A DNA stretch of 64,000 nucleotides from Branchiostoma lanceolatum (taxonomy: Eukaryota; Chordata; Leptocardii; Amphioxiformes; Branchiostomatidae). The DNA lies in NCBI RefSeq assembly GCF_035083965.1, contig NC_089738.1, forward strand, positions 18,130,734-18,194,733, in the 5' to 3' direction. The notes below the pieces were generated by a model. That model did not search any database and had not been told where the DNA came from. It saw nothing but the letters and a program-made list of their open reading frames with translations. The translations under genes and the position numbers were made by a program. Below, in pieces: positions 25,950 to 37,049 of this stretch. Each line of letters begins with the position of its first letter. Positions within the stretch are counted from its first letter, which is position 1.

Positions 25950-26395
25950 CAAGCTATAAACTTCACTGACCTTTCATGAAAGGGAAGATGGAGGCAGCAT
26001 ACCTTACTTTCGGGGTCAAAAGCATAAAGTGGATGAATCCGGGTCGCAGTGGCAAAGGTCCTGTGGTGTCCTCGAGACCTGTCGAACCTGTCCCCCTGGA
26101 CGCCTGACCCCGACTAGATGCCCAGCATTTATCCAGATCCAGGTATCATGTGGCGTGCCATGGTTATAGGGGAAGGGGTCGCCAAGGTCGTTAACCATTT
26201 TTATGTTTACCTTCACAGGAGGGGAAACATATTGTTTTTGCTATGTTTCTTCGTCCATTCCAAACACATAAGGTCACCGACCTGGACAATAAGGCTGTCA
26301 CCATGGTTACTGAAAGTAGAAGGAACCAAGTGCTGGGGGGGGGGGGGGGGGGGGGGGGCTTGTCACCATATTATATATATGAATGTGTATGAGTA
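25950..26395. repeat. duplicated upstream flank of NNMT-like genes
   Basis: This stretch, with GGCAGCATACCTTACTTTC, CCCAGCATT/CCCAGCATG and CTGTCACCATGGTTACTGAA, is repeated at 33255-33970. Its right end (TGAATGTGTATGAGTAAGAA to 26480) also resembles 55470-55570. A poly-G run lies at 26334-26359. The next interval up to 27.2 kb shows no gene. Confidence 0.65.
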
Positions 26396-27229
26396 AGAAT
26401 AAATAGAGCGGTATTTTGCTAGATATAGGCTAGACCATGTGAAGGTACATTATGTATTTGCTTGCAAATTGCATCTTTCTAGTATCTATTCTAGTCTTAA
26501 TCTGGTCGCCACGCTTCAGGACGAGCAATCCTACCAGCGGTCGGACTGGTACCTCGGGCGATACGGAATACATCGTGCTGTATTCTGTATAGATATCCAG
26601 GTTTTCAAAGTGTTATTGAGAAGGCCTGATTTCTTCTATCGGTCTTAAAGGCGCCCAGAGCGTTTTATGAGTCTTGAAAACTGGAAATATTGAACAGTCA
26701 GGATCAGTCTATTAGGGCTGGGATATTCTATCAGTTCTCACCACACACTGCGACATCGTATCTTTGCTCCTTTAATGTCGATATTTAAATGGTATAGTGT
26801 TATTGGAACTTACTATGTGTAGGAATGAACAGAAATTGGAGGTTTTTTTAAATTCGAGCTTCAAGCCTCATAAAATGCTCTGGGTGCCTTTAAGCTAATC
26901 GGCTGAATCACGCGAGTTGACGTCACATCTTTCTGTCATACCGTAATTGTCATTAACGCTGAGACAAAAACAAGTGTTCCATTTCGATACTTTGGTATAT
27001 CAAAATCAAAAGCTCTGGTTGTGTTTTCAAACCTTTAAGAGATATCTTTCACAGCAAAGAGGAATCGGTAGCTGGCGCATATCATAGAATTCTGATGCTC
27101 CCAATTCTTCGAAAATTAAGGAAAATATGCTTGTTGTGAATATTTGTTCTTGTAGTGTAATGACAAAATACCTTTTCAAGGTATATACATCCGGGTCGCA
27201 CATACACAGGTCCATGAACTGGGTATATA

Positions 27230-27560
27230 TAATGTAGGTTCAGGAAAAGTTTAAGCTGTGCAGGTATTTCTCATGTCTACCTGCGCCTAACTCTTACTGG
27301 GTATATTTAGGTTAGTGCAGGTAAAATTTGACTTACAAAGGTATTTCTGATGTCTAGCTTCACCTAACTTGTACATGGTATATATACGTTAGTACATGTA
27401 CATGTAAAAGTTGACTTACGAAGGTATTTTTTATGTCTAGTTACACCTAACTTGTACATGGTATATATAGGTTAGTGCAGGTAAAACTTAACTTACGAAC
27501 TTCAAGGCATTTCTTATGTCTACCTGCACCTGACATGCAATAGTCCATAAACTGTAGGTA
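27230..27560. repeat. tandem repeat downstream of copy B
   Basis: About four units with the same GTATTTCT(G/C)ATGTCTA and ACCTAACTTGTACATGGTAT motifs as the array at 20.9-21.2 kb. It marks the 3' boundary of the duplicated segment. Confidence 0.7.
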
Positions 27561-27779
27561 CATTACATTTTTTATATGTATGTGACTTGTTTTAGAACCC
27601 TGCAAAGTACCATACCAAACAAACAAACAAACAGAGCTTATTCTCCTTTCACTTTATCATTAAACACTTGATTTGTAAAGCCTTCACTTTATCAGACATT
27701 CGTCTTTTTTTGTAAGCCTTCACTTTATTAAACTTTTATTTTTTGTTTGTCTTTTCTAATTTTTGTTACCTACAAAATC

Positions 27780-27965
27780 ATCATCATCATGTCGTGAGAG
27801 TGTCACGGATAAACATCACCCTCCTCCTCCAGTCCTCCCTGTCCTCCATTGCTCTTGGCAGTTCTTCTAAATTGCAGCCTGCATCCTCACACAGTTGCTG
27901 TATGTAGGTTGTGCGAGGCCTGCCTACACTTGCATGTCCATGTTTTGGTGCCCACAAAATATTGG
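27780..27965 (-). mobile_element. LINE 3' end inserted beside copy B stop codon
   Basis: Minus-strand translation gives KHGHASVGRPRTTYIQQLCE, then EELPRAMEDREDWRRRVMF and a stop, followed by an (ATG)n tail (27779-27790). It is a LINE endonuclease-RT C-tail. It lies within about 10 bp of the copy B stop and is absent from copy A. Confidence 0.75.
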
Positions 27966-27969
27966 CATG

Positions 27970-28298
27970 TTACTCTGAGGACTTGCGTGCAGTGAGGTAC
28001 ATGTAACTAGTGCCATCCCAGTTCAATCCCTCTATGCTCCTGAATAACAGAATGTCGTCTTTCAGATCCACGAAACCGCTGTTCTTGACGGCCCGGCGGA
28101 TGTAAGCAGCCTCCAGGTACGTGACCGGGAAGGACACTCTCCCGTCAGTGTAGTGAGTAGCCTCCAAGTCACAGACGAGGATCAGCGTCCCGCCTGGCTT
28201 CACCAGGGAACTCACGTTGGAAACGATCCTGTCAAAATCAGCCCTGGAAATACAAGAATATATATATGTATATACACATACATAGACATATACATACA

Positions 28299-28373
<75 letters not shown>

Positions 28374-28425
28374 GTATTTAGTAATTTACATATATGTATT
28401 AAGTAACTTGTAATTAGTACTATAC

Positions 28426-28495
<70 letters not shown>

Positions 28496-31400
28496 TAGAT
28501 ATATATTTATATAGATATAGATATATATAGATATATATTCATATAGATACATAGAGATATATTTTATTTTCATTTTGCTAAAAGCAAGGAGGTTATACTG
28601 GGGGAAATAAGGAACAGTTACAATGCGGAGTCAAACTGTGCGTTTTTGCAATTCTTCAAACATGAAGTTTCACCCAATGTTTCCCACACATATGTTCTTA
28701 TTCATACTCTTAAAAGTCACTATGACCAAGGAGGTTCTATGTAATGTATAGAGACCTCTTGACAGACGAAACACGAATACTTAGTCTAGTTACTTTTAAT
28801 TTACGCCTATATCACTTTTAATCTATGCTGTATGTAAAAGAAAAAAACTGCAGTGGTTCGGGCATGTGTCTAAGACGAAAGGCACTCTTGCACACACAAT
28901 CCTTCAGGGAAAAGCGGGGGGGGCGGCCGCGGGGACGTCCCCGTCGGTCATGGATCACAGATCTAAAGGAGTGGACCGGTCATTCAGCCAGCCAGATGAC
29001 CAGACTGGCGGAAGACCACCAGCAGTGGAAAGCTTTCACTGAGATCCATGCTGCACCGACGGCTGACTAAGCTATGGGAGAGAGTGAGTGAGTGAGTATG
29101 TACCTCCTCTCTTGGAAGAGTAGCAGTCACTAGACAGCTGAAGGAGAGACGTTAACACCAATAATCGCCTATTTTTACCATAAGTCAGGAGTAAGGTTTG
29201 TAATTAGGTTTTGGTTACAGTCTCCTTTTTCTATGGACTTTAGAATTTCTATGTTAGGTGCGTGTTAGTTCCAGGTTCGGTGAAGGTAGAGCCTGGAACT
29301 AAACAGTATGACACTCAGGCCAGTGTACCTATTCACAAACTGAATTCCTAACCCTGCAAGTTATACTGTTCACCTACTTGTCCTTCGCTACTGAATTCAA
29401 AGTGAAGATACTGCTGACGACGTCATACGGTCCGCCGTTCAACGCCCCCTGCAGGTTCTCTTCACTGACGTCACAGAACACCACCTGTTGGATGGCGTCC
29501 CGTAGCGCCACCTGGCGAGTCTCCCAGGCACTGCTGATAAAGTCAGAAAACAGACACTGCATCAAACATAGCTAAAAAGTATTGCTCACACTTTAGAAAA
29601 AATAGCTAAGGCATATCAAGCCAAAGATGATCCAATCAACACGAATCTGCTCCAGTCATTAGCCATGATGAGGGGGGATATAAAGTCAGTCACGTTTGGG
29701 ACCGTATTCTTCACAGTGCAGCAGCGACCCCTAGCTGCAGTGCGAAGTAGAACAAGTCGGTATTGCCCCAGGGAACGTGACAGACTGTCACTGAAGCATC
29801 GGATAGTTGAAAACTTAGTTGTAGAATGTACAAAGACCTTTGTTCTCTTGTGATTTACCAACTGAAGATAATCACGCCACCAAGAAATCCCTTCAGCGTC
29901 ATTATATGAACGTTACCATGTATTTTGTATCTATATGCCTGTGCTTAGCCCGTGATTAGGCATGAATGTACAATAAAGGTTATCATAATCAATGAAACTA
30001 TTCATGGAAGGACCCCGACTCGTTTGTACGCGTATGTTTGTTCTTTTCAAGTTCAACGTAGCTCCTGACGTGTCATCAAATGTTTGCCGGTTCTTCTTTG
30101 AAAAACAAGACACAGTGGTACTCACCCCTCCCCTTCCAGTCCGCACACATACTTGATGAAAGGGTTCCAGTCGAACGCATCTTCCTCTCCGCGAACCCAC
30201 TTCTCAATCTCTTCCCTGTTTTCCTGCGAGACGATCAAGAACATGCATCTTTTCATCATTGTGGAGTGGAGTGGTTTGGCTATAGCGCTAGCGGAAAGCG
30301 AAAGTGATCTCGAACCAGTTTAACTCAAATGAACTCAATGAACAGATGAGCTAATCTTCCACTGGTCCTGACAGAGAAGACAGACGCTATGTACAGAATT
30401 TACAGGTTCATTGTACCGGGGAATTTTCCCTAGCTCTTTTCGACAAGCACAATGAACAGTGGACCACGGCTTAACGTCCCGTCCTTAGGACTGCGACCCT
30501 TTCCGGTAGCGTGCATGTCGGGTGAGCGACACAGCCGGGATCGAACCCGGGGCTTCTAGTTCCAGAGGCAAGATCGCTAACCACTGGACTACGCACCCTA
30601 CTTAGAGGTCATGGTTTCGACTCCTGGCTACATGTTGCGTCCTTGGGAAAGGCACAAACAGACAACTTTGCTTTGACACGTACCTGGCAGAACTCTGCAC
30701 ACGTGATGTTAGGGAAGTACGGGGCTGCTGAGATCAGGTTGTGGATGGCAGGTCCGGTCCCCACATCCAGCAGACTCTCTCCGGACAGCTTACCTGTAGA
30801 GCAGTAAGCACGTATTAGTGTGTATGCAGAGAACAAAGTTAATAAAGAACCAATACCGAATAGCAAGGTTCTTTTCATTCACAACCAAGTGTTTTACGAT
30901 CGATGCAAGAGCCGACGTTTCAATGACTGTCTGTCATCTTTATCAGTGCAATACTGACTTAGTCTGCTATAAAAGCTCCTTCTGCCAGTTGGATACGGTC
31001 TTTGCAACCCGTAGGTCTGCTTGGAGACTAACACACACCAAGACAAGCAAACACGCAGACCGAAAAAATAACTCCGTTTTCACGGAGGCCTATTTTGTCA
31101 TACAGAGGAAGAATTTCTCACTATCTCTTGTTTATGTGTGTTTTTGGAAACATTTCAAATATACCACAAGAAAACAACTAATATTTCATACAGTGGTGTA
31201 GAATTTTTTACCCCCCGCGAAGGTGTCCTTCAGGTTGTTGAGGAGCCACGGCATCCAGTCCTCGTGAGAGTCAGGTATCCCATCAGGCCTCATGCGGTAA
31301 TTATTCTTCAAGTAGCTCTTGGCGTTGAAGTTGTCGTAGGACGATGTTTCTGTCTATCAAAGGACGGAAATAAAAGTAATTTTACAACAGTTATGTCAAG

Positions 31401-32501
31401 CGTTCACTTGACTTCTTAACAGACGATTTTCGGGATATTAGTAATGTAGCATCTAAACCTAAAGATTTTCGAGATTAAACCATGAGAGAGAGACCTACAT
31501 TTTCCATGTCTGTTGCCATGTGCAACTCCTATATTCGCCTAGCCTAGCCTGAGCGCCGACATAGATCGATTTCTTTGTACGCAATGTTGGACTTCAGTGT
31601 ACAACAATTGCAAGCTCCTAGGGAGGCCAAACCTACACCACTTCTTTAATACATCACAAGCTATCTACCACCCAAAAATCAAGACCATAGCACATCCAGG
31701 TCAAAAGATACAAAAACGGAAGTTCTGCTGCAGTATCAAGGTCATACCAGGAGGCCCAAAAGTCGACCGTAAAAATCGACCGTAAATTTCGGCTTCATAA
31801 CACCCGCCCACATACCAAATATCATCGTAATCCATCAAGAGGTTCTTGAGTTATGCTGACTACAGTACTAGTAGTACGGAAAACACACAGACAAACACAC
31901 AGACAGACACACCCAAAACTATATCTCCCATTTTTCATAGAGATAATAATGATATATGCTGTTGACCCAATTCCAGGCTGCTCCTAACCCAGCTCTGAGG
32001 CTTTATTTAGCGCCGACCTTGGTTTGGAAGTGGGAGAGCCTGGATGTGTGATACATGCGACAGGGGCTTCACGCCGAAGGGCCGTCATACCGGCTATACA
32101 GAATGATACAGAATCATTCAAAACAACCTTAGCCATTGTTATCTCCATGAAAAATGGAGATATAGTTTTGGGTGTGTCAGTGCGTGTCTGTGTGTGTGTG
32201 TGTGTGTCTGTTTGTGTTTCCGGATTATTGTAGTCAGCATAACTCAAGAACCTCTCAATGGATTATGATGATATTTGGTATGTCTGTAGGTGTTGGCGAG
32301 ACGAAGGTCAAGGTTGATTTTGGGCCCCCTGGTACATGACCTTGGTACTGCGGCAGAACTTCCGTTTTTTCTATATTTTGACCTGGACGTGCTATGGGCT
32401 TGTTGTTGCTCGTTCTCTGTTGCCAAATCTTAGAACGTACTCATGTGATTTGTGCTATGTATCAGTCAGGTAAATAATGTACTAACCTGTTCAGAGTCCA
32501 T
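27970..32501 (-). CDS. NNMT/PNMT/TEMT-family methyltransferase, copy B
   Basis: Six coding exons: 32501-32487, 31353-31212, 30793-30684, 30223-30126, 29533-29378 and 28243-27970, each the same length as in copy A (15, 142, 110, 98, 156, 274 nt). The predicted product is 264 residues, all frames open. SAM-binding [16 protein letters not shown], the AFDW motif and [20 protein letters not shown] are kept. Differences from A include MDSEQ for MASEQ, SRAV/RRAV-type changes near [12 protein letters not shown], and LTARKSSE at the end. The introns differ through a (TA)n run, a LINE tail, a tRNA-derived SINE and a truncated repeat. The intact frame argues that it is functional. Confidence 0.93.
28255..28560. 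repeat. (TA)n and (GA)n microsatellite block
   Basis: Long TA tracts (28300-28360, 28428-28456), a (GA)n run (28457-28491) and TATAGA-rich degenerate sequence begin 11 bp upstream of the last exon's acceptor in copy B. Confidence 0.9.
28833..29090 (+). mobile_element. LINE C-terminal relic with frameshift
   Basis: One frame gives [20 protein letters not shown]; after a poly-G run (28917-28924) another frame gives [20 protein letters not shown] and a stop. Both parts are the usual LINE reverse-transcriptase tail (LxWFGHV...GRPRxxW). A TGAGTGAGTGAGT tail follows. The frames are out of register, so it is dead. Confidence 0.7.
30320..30600 (-). mobile_element. tRNA-derived SINE
   Basis: Minus strand starts GGGTGCGTAGTCCAGTGGTT (box A-like) and has CGGGTTCGATCCCGG (box B/T-arm) about 50 nt later, then a body with GGACGTTAAGCCGTGG. 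It has tRNA-like promoter boxes without a proper cloverleaf continuation, and lies in the intron between copy B exons 3 and 4. Next to it, GTTTCGACTCCTGGCTAC (about 30613-30630) looks like a second box-B relic. Confidence 0.65.
31630..32405. repeat. inverted pair of the CA-bearing dispersed repeat
   Basis: Arms 31630-31945 and 32140-32405 are inverted copies: ATATCTCCCATTTTTCAT faces ATGAAAAATGGAGATAT, and AGTTCTGCTGCAGTA faces TACTGCGGCAGAACT. Each has an ACAC/TGTG run. The central piece contains GCCGTCATACCGGCTATA, also seen at 12.16 kb. It lies in intron 1 of copy B and is absent from copy A. Confidence 0.75.
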
Positions 32502-32503
32502 AT

Positions 32504-32511
32504 TCTCGCGA
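32504..32511. promoter_or_regulatory. TCTCGCGA core-promoter motif, copy B
   Basis: Same motif and same 3-bp distance from ATG as copy A, although bases just upstream differ. Conservation supports a promoter role. Confidence 0.45.
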
Positions 32512-32668
32512 TCACTGTCTTACTTGGTTAAGCACCCTCACTCCTCAGTCCTATTTCAGCAAGAAGATCTCGACCGTTGACAGTTGACTGTTGACCGTTG
32601 ACCGTGTCACAGCTTGAGATGGCACTCCTGGGGAAGTCAAGTTTATTGCACAACTATTGCATCAGGTA

Positions 32669-32774
32669 TAGCCGTGGCGACTAACGAAGGGAGTTTTTGC
32701 TTGATATTACATATACTTTCCCTTCAGTATATGTAATATCAAGCAAAAACTCCCTTCGTTAGTCGCCACGGCTA
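32669..32774. mobile_element. perfect 48-bp hairpin MITE with 9-bp target duplication
   Basis: Arms 32669-32716 and 32727-32774 are exact inverted repeats beginning TAGCCGTGGCGACTAACG; the loop is TTTCCCTTCA. CATCAGGTA flanks both sides (32660-32668 and 32775-32783). Perfect arms and an exact target duplication imply very recent insertion. Confidence 0.92.
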
Positions 32775-33254
32775 CATCAGGTACAATATATGTCAAATAA
32801 CATGGAATATCAAAAACTACGGACTATTTATACTAGTGTACTAATCTAACATCATTACTCGATATATAAGATAATGGAATGATAAGTTTCACATGATGGC
32901 ACGGCTCCTCTTTTGTATAGCATTATATATGTATTGGCCTCGGTAGACAGATACAGAGTCAGGGCATGATAGAAGTACATTGAATATTTCTCTACTTGTT
33001 CTATGTTTCTTCTTACATGAAGATGAGCCAGGAATATGATACAAGTGAACAGATTTTTCCAGAGATTTTTACCAGTGATATGCAAACCTCCTGACCTAGT
33101 CAATTCTTGCGATCGGTTTTATCTAGGTCAAGTATGTGTATATTCCTCGGGTCGAATCAGCTGTAAACGTAACGTTATACTGGTCATCATCAGAGCACAG
33201 TAATTTGTTGACTAATAATGACACGACCTTACAATACAAAAACCAAAAAAGACA

Positions 33255-33970
33255 GAGGCAGCATACCTTACTTTCAGGGGGAAAAGGTGTATAGTGGATA
33301 CATCCGGGTCACAGTGGCAAAGGTCATGTGGCGGTCCTCGCTATCTATATATATAGCTGCCCTCGTTTATGCATCGTTCGATTATGACGCCTGGCCCCAA
33401 CTAGATGCCCAGCATGAATAAATCTTTCCAGATCACGGTGGTCCCGTTGCTAGTGGCATGTCATGGTCAGGGGGGAGGGAGTCGCCAAGATCGTCAACCA
33501 TTTCCATGTTTTCCTTCACTGAAGGGAAAAGTATTGTTTTTGCTGTTGCTGTTCTTCAAGCACAGGGTGGTCCCCTGGTGGAATCGACTCCCAGAAGAAG
33601 TGATCAACGCTCCCTCAGTTAATGCCTTCAAAGCCAGATTCGACAGGTACATGGAAGTTCACCCTGTAAAGTACAACCACAGAGCTTTGGAACATCCACA
33701 CAAACCCACCATGACAGTTGAGTGAAATGGAATTCAACAATGAAGAGCGGTCTAAACTGGAGCAGTCCTACCTGACCGAAAATTCTACTCTACTCTACTC
33801 TACTCTGCTATGTTTCTTCTTCCTTTTCGGCCAAACTGGCAAACAAATAAGTTCAACGACCTGGACCAGACGGCTGTCACCATGGTTACTGAAAGTAGCA
33901 GACACCCTGTGGTGTTCGGTTACATTATAAACCAAGAGCTGCAGGGCCTGGTCACCACATATATGAATGT
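33255..33970. repeat. second copy of the NNMT upstream flank, split by a LINE
   Basis: Matches 25950-26395 on both sides of a LINE insertion: TATTGTTTTTGCT before it and GCTATGTTTCTTC after it are contiguous in the other copy. Confidence 0.7.
33549..33815 (+). mobile_element. CR1/Jockey-type LINE 3' end
   Basis: Translation HRVVPWWNRLPEEVINAPSV, then NAFKARFDRYMEVHP and a stop, is a clean LINE ORF2 C-terminus. It ends in a (CTCTA)n tail (33783-33809). The reading frame is undamaged over about 50 codons, so the copy is young; it is 5'-truncated. Confidence 0.8.
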
Positions 33971-34148
33971 AGTGTAATGACAAGATGCCATTGTAAAGGT
34001 CATGTGCATCATAATTTTATTTCCATTGCTTTGAAAACAAAGAGAATCCAGGGCGGTATTCAAAAATAACAAATAACAAAGAGAATCCAGGGCGGTATTC
34101 AAACTATTGCTTTAATTCTCTCCCTACAAAATGACCGACTTTAGTGAT

Positions 34149-36992
34149 TCATACACTCGTTTCGCGAACGATGAGAACATATCTGCTGTAATCGAAGTCT
34201 ATGTCCTCAGCTATGTCTTTTGAATGCGTTATTTTACTCGAGTCTTCCGAGCCTAGCATATCAAAGTTCTGCCGTTGCACGTTCCTTGTGCGATGGGCCT
34301 CGAGTGCTGACGTCATTAAGGTGCTGCACAGGACAGCACCCCCCGCGACGTAGAACGAAACGTTGTAGTTCCCAGTGACGTCATACAAGTAACCTACGTA
34401 CCAAAACAAAAGGAACAAATTACAAACGCAACGGCTTACTTTTGTAGAATAGTATTTGCAAGGATTTTGCGAGCATTTGAATTATAGACCTCATCGACCA
34501 TCCCTCGGGCGAGACGGGGGCCGACACCGACTGCCGGGCACCTTTGACCCCTTGCTGACGTCACACTTCCTTTCAGGACACGTGACATAGGCTTCGGGTC
34601 ATTTCAACTTGAGAAAGACCAGGACTGATCGAAAGTTTTTGGCAAGTCCTCTTGTTCGGAAATGGCGTATAAAATCTTTTTAAAAGACCATAGAGAAATA
34701 TGTCTTTATAAGTCTTTTCGACATTGTTTTCCTCACGTGCACATAGATGACGTTAAACAGTTGATTTACCTGCCAGTGGCGGACCGAAGAGGAAGGAGAA
34801 CCCGCGGACGCTAAAGGATATCCCGACAGCACTCGCCAGTCTCTTGACTCCACAGAACTCCGCCAGAAACACCGACGTCTGGGTTGAAATGCTCCCGGCA
34901 AACAGTCCGATAGAAAGACAGCAGACTACCATAGACGGGTACGTCTGTGCGAACGGCAAGAACACCAGGCTTAGCCCGAGCCCCAGACTACACACCACGA
35001 ACCCGCGGAGAAGAGGATACAGATTAAGGTTAGAGAACCAGCCGTACCCGACTCTTGACACACCGTCGCCAATGCCGACCACCGAGGCCAGGAACGCGGC
35101 TTGCTGTGGCTCCACTCCGATGGTTCTAGCATGCTTCACCAGATGAACAAAAGGAATGATGTAGCCGACTACCAGAAATATCATGGCCATATTGAAAACA
35201 ACAAAAGACGGCATTTTGAACAGGGAAAGGTCTAGGACACCGCACAGGCGTGCTATCAATCCTTGATTCGTTTTCCTAGATGTTGGTGTATCAGATAATT
35301 TGGCATCATCCATTTCATCGATGTCTGCTTTCAAGTTGATCGGTCGTAACAAGGCGCCAAAAAAGCAGCCTTGCAAGGCGACCCCTGCGACGATGAAGAG
35401 GGAACCCCTCCACCCGTAGTTGTCGATGAGCAGTTGGAACACAGGGGGGAGGGCGAAGGATCCGACTCCAGATCCAGACAATCCTATGCCATTGGCGAGC
35501 GCTAGGCGTTTCTTGAAGTATCTCCCCACCATGGTGATGCAAGGTGTGTACATGAACGAGAAGCCTAGACCTGCAATGGAAGAAGAGCAAGAAATAGAGA
35601 GACGGTGAGACTATGGTAAGTGTTCCATGAACCATTCGAATTTCTGTTAATATTGAAACACATTCGAACGTTCTGAATATGCGACCGAGGCGTTCGATTT
35701 TCGTTGGAGCCCTTCGAATGTCGTTCGAAGCGTTCTGATCTCATTCGGCGCGTTCGAATGTCGTTCGACGCGTTCGAATGTCGTTCGATGCGTTTGAATG
35801 TCGTTCGATGCGTTCGAAAGTTGACAGAAATTGCGTACTACGTCCTTTCTGCGATGCAAGTAGTTTTTACTGGCCTGAATATGACAATAGATTGTGGTGA
35901 TATCAGTTTCGATTCAAAGTTTGCAAACTATCAGGCATGGAGTTCGCATGGTATAGCGAACTCCATGTCTGATCTCCAAACAGGCGTGGAGACTGCTCTG
36001 ATTTTCGGAAAACAATAGGTTCATCATATCAGAAGTAGGTAACGTTAGGTGTGACTTACCTGTGATGAACCCAGCCGTGAGGTTCATGACCGCTAGGCTG
36101 GTGACGAACATGCTGGAGAGGAGACCTGTGGCGGCCAGCAGACTCCCCGTCATCACCACCGCCCTGCAGCCGAACACGTTACACAGGGCGCCCGCAGGCA
36201 AGGCTGGAGCAAAATAGAGAGTAAAATTGATACTCCATATCCGATTGTATTGAATTTAATACCAGTAAAAAGAGAATTTAGCATCTTTATTTTTCAAAAT
36301 GTTCACACATCTTAATCTATATTATATATTTAATGTCACATGTGGCATTCAGCGGTATCCTGCAAGACAGTACCGTGCATGGCAGACAGTTTGCTAACGT
36401 TACACGATAAGAGATCGTGTATATCATTCGTCCTCAGAGGATTTTGAAGGAAAATCGTAGAATGTCATTGAAGAAGGGGAGGAAGTTGGCAACAACGAAC
36501 ACGCGTAATACTATTCAATTTGTGTTAACGTCTAATGTCTGATACTGTAATGTATTTAAGTTCGCGTGGTTTTTATTTCGCGCTAAGGCGAAAATGGAGT
36601 GTTCGCGGTGGTTTTACGTTCGCGGCAGCGCCATAGTAACATACTGCTACAGTATTGGACAAAAATGTTTGCGGTGGCTTTAAGTTCGCAAAAACCGCAT
36701 ACAACATACAACCACCGCGAACATTTCTGCATTTACAGTAATTCCACAGTTATGAGAGTTAACGCTACACCTTACATCCAAACAACATAACGGCCCCCTG
36801 GATGGAGCTGACCCAGGCCGTGGAAGCGGCGTCCTGGCTGAAAGCCTCCTGTAAGTACGGGAAGAACACTCCGAACGACTTCATCGTCCCGACGATGAAC
36901 ACGTGAGACAGGAAGAGGCTCAGCGCGATGAACCATCCCCAACCGCCGTCTGGCGGCTCTTCGCGGTACTGCACATTTCTTCTTCTAGCCAT
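34149..36992 (-). CDS. SLC16 monocarboxylate-transporter-like protein 1
   Basis: Four coding exons: 36992-36776, 36203-36060, 35570-34770 and 34393-34149; 468 residues. This is a major-facilitator, 12-helix, proton-linked or facilitated carboxylate carrier of the plasma membrane. It has the SLC16 signature PPDGGWGW in helix 1, YFKKRLALANGIGLSGSGVG in the helix 4-5 region, and helix 8 GIGDGVSRVGYGWFSN with the D-x3-R pair needed in MCT1. The start at MARRRN is chosen from alignment with its neighbours (MANKK, MAKRG); an acceptor (37019-37021) lies 26 nt upstream, so a 5' UTR intron exists. The C-terminus RETSV is a class I PDZ ligand. The sequence resembles MCT13 most, by memory; substrate is unknown. 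It is divergent from gene 2 on the other strand. Confidence 0.93.
35640..35830. repeat. 20-bp TTCGAATGTCGTTCGACGCG array
   Basis: About nine degenerate 20-bp units in intron 2 of SLC16 gene 1. Each unit has TTCGAA and a CGTTCG half-palindrome. Related arrays lie at 40480-40660, 42770-42860 and 46270-46345, sharing flanks such as ATAGATTGTGGTGATAT. Confidence 0.85.
36543..36740. mobile_element. TA-type MITE (TACTGTAAATGCAGAAA family)
   Basis: Ends TACTGTAATGTATTTAAGTT and, inverted, TACTGTAAATGCAGAAATGT; subterminal arms contain GTTCGCGGTGGTTTTA in both orientations. About 198 bp without coding capacity, in intron 1 of SLC16 gene 1. Confidence 0.75.
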
Positions 36993-37049
36993 ATTGTAGG
37001 TGGGGTGGGCGTGATGGCCTATGATGGACAGAAAGGAAAACCCCATCGT

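Noticed and set aside
26280-26312. RFX X-box at CTGTCACCATGGTTACTG (also 33878-33895)
   Set aside because: One core mismatch to RGYAAC, and it lies in a duplicated repeat-like flank rather than at a gene start.
30535-30600. tRNA gene on the minus strand
   Set aside because: Has box A and box B but the acceptor and anticodon arms do not pair well and the sequence runs on into a SINE body.
34844-35146. Opposite-strand frames inside SLC16 exon 3 (also 41161-41616, 49349-49735, 52059-52451)
   Set aside because: Shadows of GC-rich coding exons, repeated only because the exons are paralogous.
35700-35830. CRISPR-like array of regularly spaced repeats
   Set aside because: The whole 20-bp unit repeats without unique spacers, in an animal intron; it is a satellite.
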